Positions 22,626-34,600 of a stretch of 64,000 nucleotides of DNA are shown piece by piece. Every line of letters begins with the position of its first letter. Position 1 is the stretch's first letter. The translations under genes were made by a program, and so were the position numbers. The notes under the pieces are model-generated. The model did not search any database. It had not been told where the DNA came from and saw only the letters and a list, made by a program, of their open reading frames with translations. Source of the DNA: Chaenocephalus aceratus (taxonomy: Eukaryota > Chordata > Actinopteri > Perciformes > Channichthyidae); assembly GCA_023974075.1 (NCBI GenBank), contig CM043799.1:3294428-3358427 (forward strand), given 5' to 3'.

Positions 22626-25600
22626 TAAAAATAAAAATATATTAAAACAACAAATAAACCCAAATTATAGCTCTCAGGCCATCCAGTGTTAAGGCAATGA
22701 AGAAGAAGGAGTGGGCCTGTTCACACTGCCTTTTTTACATCAAACCCTATGGGAAATTGCCAAAAGGCAGGCACTTTTAAAAAGCAGCGTCTTCTTCAGT
22801 GTTCCGGCAGGTGTTGTCATGTTTCCTGCAGTTGCATGCCTCTATACATTCCATGTGACTCTTTCTGAATAGAATAGAAAGATTATGACCAGTACAAGTA
22901 CAGGTACATTAGAATACACGTTACAGTTATCCTTACACTTATTGTGTTCCTTTGTTACTTTTTTTCTCAGTTATAGGTTCACAATTATCCGGTTATGGTT
23001 TCAACAATCTGTTAACCACAAACAGTCAGCAGTATGCAGTCTGGCAGCTGATATTCTCAACCAGTTTATCATATGTTTACGATCTTGTACACATTGATCA
23101 GCTAATCCTCTACACATACCTGCAGCTGCAGCGTTGGCTGAGGCATCCCTTGGTACACCCACATGAAGTGAACTCCCTGCAGGCTTTAGGCATAGGTGGC
23201 AAAGACAGTAGCCGTGGCACTAACTGACCTTCCTTGTGCATCCATCCCATTTCATCCACTGGAGGAAGATCAGGATGTGGCAGGTGAGCTTGGTTCCAGA
23301 TTGTCGATTGATAGTGTGAACGCATGATATGAAACTTCACTGCATCTGAGGTTGGTGGCAGAGTCTCTTGTGGACGACCTTTGCAAAACAACTTAACTCT
23401 TGCTTTGTTGCATGTATCAACCTCTGGCACACCATACATCTTACAGATACATTTCTCTGTTAATGTCACAATACCTTCTGTGAGAGGGCCCTTCCCAAGG
23501 CCAGTAAGATCTGTGTGATGTTGCTTGAACACCTGCCAGGCTGTTTTCTTTCCGTGACCGCTGAACTGAGACACACTATCACAGCCAGTGATGGCATGGA
23601 AGGCAAGGAGTGTGTCCACTTGATCATCAGATAATAACTTGCGAATGTCATGTACTGGAAAATACTTTGGATCCTTTGATGTCCCGGCTTTCATGTAGAG
23701 ATGGGTACATCCGATTCTGTCATGTTGTGCTAAAAGTAGAAGAAGCACGTCTGTGTCACGCGCTGACACAACTATTGTGTCCATTGGAGCCTGAATGCAG
23801 TGCAAAATCAGACGTGTATCAGCCTCCTCGTGGTCAGCCCTTAAAGAGGAGACATCAAGATCGGGATCTGATGACTTGACAGTGGTTGCTTCAACAAACC
23901 CACCCGATACTACAACCACAGGCTCATCTTCTGGGCTGTGTTCTATCAGACGGTTTGAGAGTATTCGAGCGAGATCTGCTTTGTTCTCTTCCAGTGCCAT
24001 GAAGCTTGACCAGTCTGCTGGAAGTGGAACAGAGTCATTAACGATTTCTCTGCGTACTGGTCGGTGACGCTGTTTACGTTTCCTCCTTGTGCCCGTTTTG
24101 ATGGATTCGTCATGGTACCTGTCGAAGACTACATCAACCCTCTGGTACTTCTCTCCCATCTTCAACACCGTCTCAGCAAACTTGTTGGCATAGTCGCCAA
24201 ATGTTGTAGTGTCAGGCGGCTTCCCAAGTGCCATTACAAGTGCTTGGCCATCAATAGCCAGGCAGCTGGGTTCCTGAAGGGGCACATCTGCAGGCGTTTG
24301 GACATGTTTTGTCAGTATATTTGCTAAAACAGACTTGTTGGTGGAATGTAGACTGCCGTTAGTTGCGGCCAGAGATGGCGGGATGGGCATGAGTTCATGC
24401 TGGAGGACATTTTCCAGGTCTACCTTACGACCTGCTCTGTAAGCTGTGACTAGTCTTTGTAGAATCTGCCTGTCCACTTTGATGGTGTTTTGTTTGTTCT
24501 TGGAAAGTTGCACGACTTCATACAAAGAGGCAAATGTCTTGGCTTTGTTCTTTCGAATGGGGGACTTCAGTCCCAAGTGCTGGTCACTAGCTGGAGGTTC
24601 ACACAGACGTTTGTCCACAAACACTTTCATTTGTGCCTGTCCAAGGTGTTCTGCACCAAGCAGAGATTCTTGAATCTCCGGTGTGACCACGTCCTTGTTG
24701 ATTATGTTCTTGAGTGTGTCCCCACCATCTTGAAACACACAGTGCTCTTTCAATGATGCACATATTTTGCTTTCATCCCCGTCGTCTCTCTCCATTCTAC
24801 TCTTTGTGCACTCAGTGTGTGTGTACTCATCGTCTTCATCATCTGTTGTCAGTCTCAGTATTACTTTTGTCTGAGAAGCTATGACTGTTCTCAGGTTATA
24901 CGACAATGTCCATCTACTGAGAGATGTTGCTATCCTGGTGATGCCCACTAAACCTCCACTCTTTTTTCCTGTAGCGTTTAGCCACTCAGTACTTTGATCC
25001 GCTGAAACCTGATTGAAGCGTCGATCACTGCGTTTCACCACGAAGTTGCCTTTCTGAAACTCGAGGAGGATTTCTGGTGGGAGAGCAGACATCTCAGCCA
25101 GGTACACAGTACCCCATCTGGCGTAGTTTATATGATCGTACCTGAAGAAGAAGGGCAGCATACGTTTGAAAGCATACAGGTGGAGATCCCACAATCCATC
25201 ACGCTGCGCTCTTGTGAAGCAGAGTACGATGCTGACCATAGTCATGTCGTTCCACCAGAATGCGGCATTTGGGTCATCAACTGCAAGCCATGCAGCAAAC
25301 TCTTTCATGGGCTGCTGGAATCTGTCTCTAGTCAGTTTGTCGACCATCTGCGCGATGTGGTCAGCATCTACGGATTGGCAGAGATCTAAGAGTTCAGCTC
25401 TCAGTGTAACATCAACCTCATCCAGATATGTGTAAAGCCGTGGGAGCAGTAGCTGCCAAAGAGCCTGTAGGGTAAGTTTGTGGGTCCTTATGGCACGTGC
25501 ATACCCCTTTCCTGCCATGACATGCTGAGCAGCATTTTCTCCCAGTAGATCACACTTGACCCATAGCTCGCTCAGGCCAGAATCAACCATGTGTTGTCCT

Positions 25601-28600
25601 ATCACACCCAGGAAGTTCATGGCAATGTGAAGCCCTCCAAGGCAAGGGATAAGCACGTCCTTGTATTCTTCTACTGACCACTTCAGTTCTAGCAACTTCG
25701 GATAAAGTGCCTCAGTCCACTGTCAGTATGACATGCTGTTGTTCCATTGATTTGGAGATATGAAGCACTCGCTTGATAACTGTGTTCAGTGTATCGATTT
25801 CAGATGCAGGAGCCTGGATGATAGGTAGGTAGCCTACTGTAGTTTTCTCTGGGTTGACTGTGCTTGCCTTTTGATTGTACAAAATCCAGGAAGGCATTGG
25901 TTTTTTAGATGTCCTGGACATGAAGAAGGCCATGTCTGTAGCTTGTGCTTTCTGTGCTGCGGGACATTGTTCAGATGACTGTGTGAAACAGTCTTCTGCT
26001 AATACACCACTGAATGGGCGCTCTGTGATTCCTCTTTTTGGTGCATGTATGATATCAGTCATTGCCTTGGGGATGTTGACGGTTTCTGACTTCAAGTAAA
26101 GATCAATTCCTTCAAGGAGATCACCTTCAGATGGACCACGTTGCCAGGCAGCTACTTGAGTGGCATGGAATGTCCCTTTTCCGTCCAGAGTGTACTCGTT
26201 GATGTCGACATTGTCTGCTGAGAAATGAACAAAGCGACCCTTTACTAGATTTGGTGGAACAACAGCACCGTCACCCCCCATGGTCTCCAAGGTCTTCTTA
26301 GCCAGTGCAGTGTCAAGTTTGATCACCTCACGGTAACTCATAACATGACCTGCCAGGTGAAACATGTTCACCAACTCTTTCGAACGTGTAGCTTGATGAA
26401 GGGTACTGGCCAGTCCTATGTGCTTCGGAGTGAGGAACTTGTCTCCACTGGCTGTGTACATAAGATCCTGTGCAATGCTGAGGATTCTAAGCTGTCGTTT
26501 GTCTGTGTTCTTATCATCATCATCACTATTGTCATCCTCCAGCAGGCGCTGACCACCTAGTAACAAGTTGAGGAACATGTACAGGCTGTTGGGTATGCTG
26601 TCTATTGCTCTGTCTTCACTGATGACTATCCCTTCTTGTTTTGGATGTGAAAGCATGTCACTTCGGATCTTCAATGCCACATGGACCATGTTCAGGAACA
26701 GATTTTGATCTGCATGTTTGAATGTAGGAATGACTCTATGAATATCGGCGCTGTCCTCTTTCACCATTGCTGATACTGGAATATGCCGGTATTTGGATGG
26801 AACCAATACAGTGCGAGGTTCATTTCGAGGCTGATCATGCAGTACAACAAAGTCGTATATGCCCTCAAGACGATCAGCTATTTGATCCTTGAAGGTGTTC
26901 CTTCGGCTTAGAAATCTAGATGGTATATCTAGTTGAGCCTCATTAGCTAGTGTACAGTACCGGTCCCACACATGTACAAGATCCAGAATATTCGCTTGCT
27001 TTGCTGATTGTTCAAGTTCTTGGCAGATCCACTCTAACGGCATGTCTGTGCTCGGAAGTGACATCTCTTCCATACGTTTGGTGCTACGTTCGAACTTGGT
27101 CTTGCAAGTCATGTGATATCTTCCATCTGCAGCTATTAGATCATTTACACAGGCTAGTCGCACTCTTAAGAAGGAGTCATACTTTGCTGCTTGTAGTATT
27201 TCGCTGCTGACTTTCGTTACTTGGATGAGATGTAGTTTTTCTTTCCGATCTTGTTGGCAAAATATACACTGCTTCCGATCTATTGGAGGTATTTTGCTCC
27301 GTAGACTAACATTTTGCGGAGTTGTTGTGGATGTAGATGAACTTTGTTTGGTATTTTGTTTCGATTCTGCCTTCAATTTCCTTTCAATTTCACGTTTATT
27401 CATGTATTTTGCTCTGCAGTCCTTATGCCATAAGAATTGTTGAGGCGAGTCTCCTTGAAGTATCTCAGTAAGTCGATTGGTTGCATCTCGGAAATTGTCA
27501 TGATGTAATTTGAACCTGAGTTGTCTTATAGTGTCAGCTGATTGGAGGCCATCCTGACTAACTGTCATGAGCTTTTGCTTATAGTCTTCCTGGCATATGA
27601 TGCATAACTGTGGCTCCGATGACATTAAGCTTTCTTGGGTATGGTCTATTGCTTCAGCCATGGTTTCGGTCGCCAATTGACTAATTCAGACCTACAAGAA
27701 AGTGCCAGAATTAGTGCCATTATGAAATAAAAGTGCCATTATGTTAAGTCACATTATAAAATAATTGTGTTTTTTGGGAAAGTAGCATTATTAAATTAAT
27801 GTGCAATTCGGGAAAGTAGCATTATGAAATAATATTTCATAATAATTGTAGAGTGTTTATTTAACCCTCCTGTTGTGTTCGGGTCAAATCTGACCGATCA
27901 TAACTTTTTTGTTTTACATTCGATTGCATTAAGGCTTTATGATATCCTTCACAGTAGACATTTGAACATATACAATTGCTGATCACCACTTTCATTGAAT
28001 TTTGGATGATTTAGTCAACACCCATGGTGTTCCCGGTCACTGCAGTTTTTCATGTATACCAGTAGTCTGATACAATATTTACAGTTTGAAAGGGTGTTAA
28101 ATGAAATTTGGTGATGATTAATGTTTTTTGTGTTAATGTAATAGCAGTTAAAACAGGACCAAATTTGACCACAAACACCAAAGTAAGGGGGGGGGAACGA
28201 ACACAACAGGAGGGTTAATTAATTCTGGCACCTTTGGTATTCTATAAACTCTAAGACATCGATATATGTATTCATTTAGCTAGCTCATTGAGCAAGAAAC
28301 TAGCTGGCTAACGTTAGCTAATTAGGCTTCTTTTAGTGATCAAAAAACGTTAAAATATATAGAATGAAATAATTTGAAGTACATAAAACATGTCACATTA
28401 TCACAATATACACTGGGCATGACTTTACCTGTTAGCTGCTTTATGTTTCCGATGAGCCGTTTCTGAGAAGTGTGAGAAATGCTAACGTTACGCTTCTTTC
28501 AAAGATCCAAATATGCTAAAATGATAAGCTGCAATTATTTATTTTTACGGATCACTTCTTCTTCAGGGCAGGGAAAGGCAGGGAAGGCTACGCAACAGCA

Positions 28601-31600
28601 GCTGCTGCCTCTTTGTTGAACTCCGGTACTGCACATTACTCACGAGACATTCTTGAGCCCAAGTAGCCACCCTTTAGCGCCACCACTGGTGTGCTTGTGC
28701 AGGGGTTGGAGGGTTTTGTGGGTGGGGGGGCAATAGTAGGGAAGGCAAAGGTTCCATCACAGCACATTTGAAACATTTAACATCACAACAATATACAAAG
28801 TAAGTAAAAGTAGTCTGATAATAATAATAATAATAGCTGAGTAATTATTCATAGTTAAAAACTACTATTTTTGCAATATATATGAGATCTAAGCAGTTTA
28901 TTCACATTACATCTCAAATCTGAATATGGCATCAGATTGTCCATGTAGGAGAATTTACAAAAGCACATTTAATTCAAGTTTGTACCTTGTTTAGTCAAAA
29001 ATATATACTTAAAATATATTTCAGGCTGGTAGTGGCGGCCATGTTGGATTTCTCAATTTTGAGGCATTTTGGGAAATTTTTGAGCTTCATATACAGCAGA
29101 TTTGGATTCAGCACCCCTTATTACCCCTAGAAATGTTGTATAGCATAAATAAACACAAAATGCCTTCGGGGTTCTGATTTTGTGAAAATTGACCCTGTCT
29201 AACACAGACACACTTAATTATTTATTTATTTTTAATGGATGGATGGATGGATGGATGGATGGACAATGATTTTTACAGTCTGGTAGCTGAAAAAGGTTAA
29301 ATGGCACTGGTGGAACCAAATGTGCCCAAAGCTTAGTCCGCTTGGACTTTTTTTGCTAAATCTCTCTAAAAAGGTAAATTCTCACTTGTTTTGCCTCAAT
29401 CTTGATACAGGGTACTTATTATATGTTATACTTTGGATTCCTAAAGCTTTTAGGCTACTAACCCATCATTCAAGGGTGGTTTTCACTATAAGTAATGGGT
29501 TTTATTTGGGCGGAGACAAGAATTTACACTTTTTGACTATGTTCCATCTGGATTTACTCGGACACTGAAACATCTTTATTGATTCTGACACTTCTACATC
29601 CAACTCACAGATGTGACCTTGCTTTTATAAAAGAAATTATTCATATAACCCTTTTAGAAGTTAAGTTATAGTCCTTTGTTTTGGGCATGTCATTTTCGAG
29701 CCTGAAACCTGAAAAACAGGCTTGGGGCTTAAGAGGTTAAGTATGCTGATTCACATGTCTCTTTCCCAATGTAAGTCAATGGGAACAAATATGTTTGGGC
29801 TCAATGGCATCACATGACTTTTACTGAAGTTTTAATATTACCGTTTGGCCAGTATAAAATGTGCTTAAACACCTGCCGCACATCCTGGGGGCTTGGCTTA
29901 ACGCTACTGAATGGATACTGTAGTCAGTCTAGTTCTAAACACGTGCATGGAGACAAGAGCTGGTTAACTATGTATAGCGCCTTATGTCTGCCCACCACTC
30001 AAAACACCTTTACACTGCAGGACAACATTCATCCACACCAGGGGCAGAGCTTCCTACAGGCGATATAGGCGGTTGCCTAGAGCGCCAACCAGAGGGGGGC
30101 ACCACAAATTGTACAAAAAAAAGGAAATTGCATTTTTTGCTTGGCGCAGTTTTTGCGCCCCTCTCTATATCTGCAACCATTATTCTTACATAAAAAAAAA
30201 TATTCTAACATAAGGGGAAATGAGCCAAAAATCTAAAACGGTGGGTCGGTCTAAGAGCCTCGGCTTTAGGTGTTCACAGTCAGAACATGCTAGAGCGCTG
30301 TGCATTGATGGGTATCGGTCAAGTGTTTATAAAATTGATCGTTGAGGAAAGAAAGACTAACGTTAGAGAACTATGACAAGGCAAAAGCCATCCGGGGCGC
30401 AGTATAAAAACAGAAGAAAAGAAGAAGAGAAACGTGCCAAGGTGAAAGGTATGCAATTTTGATTATCAACATTAGCGAATGGATCATGTAATCTTGCTAG
30501 TTAGCCAAGCCAACGTTAACTAGCCAGCGTTTCTTATTGCCATTCAGTCAAAACTGTCACAGGCTATTTTCGTTGTGTCATGAAATAGAAATATTAGTAA
30601 TAATAACAAAGTTAGTTTTGGTGTAGCGAGCTAGCCAGTGTGGTGGAATGTTAGTTAGTTGGTAACGTTAGCTAACGTTAAGTTTACCTCAAAAAGCACA
30701 TTGACTATCCGAGTCAAACATTTGCCAAATTCAACCCTGTCATAATGTGCGCTAACGTTAGCTAACTAGCTCAGGGGTTCTCAACTCCAGTCCTGTTGAA
30801 TGTTTTCATTCCAACCCAGAACTAACACACCTGATTCAACTAATAAGATAGGCATAGCTCTTGATTAGTTGAATCAGACCTGTCAGGCTGTCCAAATGCT
30901 TACTAACTAAATAATAGCTACATTTAACAAATGGAAATTATTCAATGTTGATAATACACATTTTGTTATATAATTTTAGATTCACTTTTTAAATATCTGG
31001 GACCACCTGCTGCATCAGGTGACCAGGAACAGCCATGCACCTCAGCTGTGCCGGCTTCCTCAGGTGAGTGCAATGTGTTAATAGATGTTCCTGATGATAA
31101 ATAATTTAATGTGAAATCCAGTCAATATATTTGCTCTTGTGTTCTTTCTATATGTATAGACCTAGAACCACATGAAGGAACGTCAGAACAGCAAGCTGCT
31201 CATCCTGATGAGATGCCACCCTGCCACTGACCACTGTGCCTGTTTGTTCTGGTGAGTACAATACGTCAATAGATGTTCCTGATGTGATGATAAATAATTG
31301 AATGTAAAAATGACTGTCGTGCCATTTCTAATCCAGCCAAAATAGTCTAGATGGAAATAGGGGTCCACACGCACCCCTCGGAATTTTTTATGCCACCTGA
31401 TTTTTCTTAATCCTTAAAGTGTCTACTTTCAGAATCTGCCAGGTGCTAAGCTGAAATAATGTCCGAAAGGCTCCATTTGTAACCCTTTATTGCACCTAAC
31501 CCAAAACCGAAACATTAAAATGTGATGAAGCAAGAGGCATAACCTTTGAAGTAAACAACATACAGAGACAAATGAATAAAAATGAACTTGTACAGGAAGA

Positions 31601-34600
31601 CACTGGAAGGTGAAGGTTTTCCTAATCCTGAATACCGCAGTGAGAAATTGGCAAGACGTTTACAAGGAAACACAGACATATCTCGTGAACTCACATTCTC
31701 AAAGGTACCACACCATGGTTGTCTTGAGTTGAACCTTATATACAGCTCAAGCATTACTGGAGATGAAGCAGTTAAATGTGCGTACACACTTGGAACATCT
31801 GATCAACTACAAGAAGCAGCACTCACCCTCAATTCTCACATTAAAAAGGCATTCAAAGAGTCAAAGGAGCTACCATGGCCCCCGACTGCACAGGAGCTGG
31901 ATGCTGTGAAAATGGATGAACTGCTCCCAGAGCATCTTGTACACTTTCTGAGCTCAGTGGTGACTGGGACACTTGATGAAGAAAAGTGTGAGAAGACGCA
32001 GAGGCTGGTCTATTCGATTACACAAGATGTGTGTCGAGCAGCAACTAACAGCAAGTGGAAACTCCCAAAGCACATCCTCCTGTGTGCCACACTTCGGCAC
32101 CTCTATCCAAGCAAACAGGTGAGTGATCAGCTAACTTATTGCTTATGAGGTCCTACATTGTCATTGCTCAACTATGCTTCATACAGGTATTTGATATTGA
32201 TAAAAAAAACATGTGTTTATCTTTACAGCTCACAACCATCCTTTCACGACTAGGACACTCAGAGACATATGACTTCAGTATGGAACTTGAGACAGCCATG
32301 GCCAAGGCTTTTGATGAGATGTCCACCAACCTGACCCCTCAAATCATCACTGGCGAGGGAAACACTGTTTTTCACAGCGAGTGGGACAACCTGAACAGAA
32401 TCACCACCAACGTTCATGGTTCAAATGTGGTAAACAGCGCCGGGGGAATCATGATTCAAGAAGTGAAGGAGAGCCATGTGAGCACCAAGAAAAAGGACCC
32501 TTCCTCTCTATGACAGGTGTAGTGGACATTTTTTATTATATCCTTATATGCTTAAACCAAATGCTTCTTATTTCCTGAGATGTGCTTTATTATTCTATTC
32601 TACTCTCTTATGGGTATTATTCCCAGGCGCTTCAAGGCCACAGCTGCTTTGGCTACTGGGAGACTCATACACAGTCACACAAGCAGCTCAAGGCCAGAAG
32701 ATGTCTAATAACAATGTGACCGTGTGAACACAAGAGTTATAACATTCCCACTCTTTTCATATATAACCTCTGCTTTTTCATTGTACTGCGCACACTCGGG
32801 CAGACTATCCTATACTCTGTTCGACTTGTGTCTAATATTATATCTGTATCATGTATTTGAAGCTTCAAATAAATAAGTAAAAGACAGCTCTGCTCGATTC
32901 ACCATTTATTTGTTTTGATCACTTTGACTTGTACTCTCCAGCCGTGTTGGGTCCTAGATTTCCATAACACAGGTCATCCAAGATGAGAAGCCTTAAGATC
33001 ACGCCTCCCGAGACGCTGCCAGAGCTGGCATTCAAAAGAGTTGGCCCCAAATTCCCCAAGAATGCCAACTGTACCCCTCCTGCTGAGAACCAAGTGTCAT
33101 ATGATGCCTCACTGTTGCAGTACAACACCCACCTCCTCAGCAGATGGTTGAGCAGCCAGGGCAAGCAGCAAGTGCCTGGATTTGGTGGTTTTATTTCAAG
33201 CACAGGGAAAGTGCCTCCTAGGAAATCTACCGTCGACTTTTACACCCCCATCAACCAGCCCATTACAGACAACGCAGTAGTGTATGAGCTACTCAAGAGA
33301 TCCGAGGCAGCAACTGAGGAGGTTGGACAGCCATACGCCATCAACACCTTTGACCTGGGAGTCGTCATGAAAGCCTGTCCTATAGTATGGAAGTACGAGG
33401 AGGAGTTCAGTAAGCATGTGAACCTAATTGGCAAGTTCCACACAGCCATGAATTATATGGGCAGACTCACTGGGCGCAAGTGTCTTGGAGATCCTACGCC
33501 GAGATCCTCATAGAAGCTGGCCTCGCAAACAGTGGTTGCCTGAAAGATATCCTGAGCGGGAAGTCATAGGCCAAGGCTCTCTTCAGTCTGAAGGCGGTCA
33601 CAGAGGCACTCGAACGGTTGCTGTTCAATGTGTTTCTAGAGGAGGAGAAACCAGACATCCCATATGAGATCCTCTTCAACCTCATCCACTCTTGCACTTC
33701 TGAGAGCCTCAACTCCACTCTGAAGGATCCCACACTGCTCAAGCTGATTGGTGACTACTTCCAATACCAAGACAAGGTACGCAGGGGCCACCTGGGCAAC
33801 ACGGGCATGTTCTGGCTCTCCATGACGGATCATGCAAGGCTGTTCTTTATGATGGATTTTGCCGTGAAAACCAACAATTTCGAGCTGTTCCATCACTGCA
33901 ACGGCGCCATGGCAGATCTCTTCTTTCCGTATGATGGCCACAACTACGCCAGGTAATCTATGCACTCATTCCCTGAATACTCAATATATTAGTGGGAGCT
34001 TATTGTAGTTGTTGTAATAAACTTTAATTATTATTAATTTCCTCCAGGTACCTTACCTGGTTTGAGGCCTTTCTCACAAACATCGACCTCTCCCATCCTG
34101 GTGCTCTTGATTACATCAAGCTTGGAGCTATAGCTGTTGCACGATCATTGATCCCAGGGGCTCTCGCAGCAGTGGACAAGACCATGGAGGAGACATTCAT
34201 GAGGTTTGCTAAGACGTCAGGTATGTCAGTTTGTGGACACAAACATAGTCACCTATATTTAATTTCCATGTTCATGTTGGTTGTGACGCTAAAATTCAGA
34301 CTTCTCCCTCTCTACATTGCAGGTGGTCTACTAGCTCTCTTCAACAACTGTGGCGCATACCAGAAATGGTGCCGCACAACATCTGCCCGCGCTCAGCTCT
34401 ATGAGCTTACTCTTGAGATGTGTGGCATGATTGACGACCCTGAGATGCCGAAAGCAGGCAAGCACCGTGAGCTGGAGCCTGCCCAAATCAAAAAGTCTGA
34501 ATTAGCGGTGCAGAGCGTCATCTCTGCCATCAATGGCTTCACAAACCCCTGGAGAATCCCAGACAAAAGTCGACTGTACTCCCTCGCATCTGGAGCTCCC

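Larger units (their letters stand above)
21955..29201 (-). mobile_element. Academ-like DNA transposon, 7.2 kb, long terminal inverted repeats
   Basis: The ends are inverse copies over about 250 bases (21,955-22,210 and 28,950-29,201), including CTGAATCCAAATCTGCTGTA and its inverse and AACATGGCCGCCAC. The outermost bases read TAGACTAGGC on the left and, inverted, TAGACAGGGT on the right. A 3-bp direct repeat ACA flanks it (21,952-21,954 and 29,202-29,204). Inside, on the minus strand, are two long frames that are one protein split by a one-base change, plus a spliced last exon. The FEN1/XPG-like nuclease signature, paired C2HC zinc fingers and 3-bp duplication fit the Academ superfamily. A smaller TTAA-flanked element sits inside its left-hand promoter side. 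Confidence 0.75.

Noticed and set aside
25693..25695. Start of a separate 861-residue gene
   Set aside because: The codon there is TTG, and aligned sequence upstream (EALYPK) continues the protein in frame; a one-base shift joins it to the previous frame.
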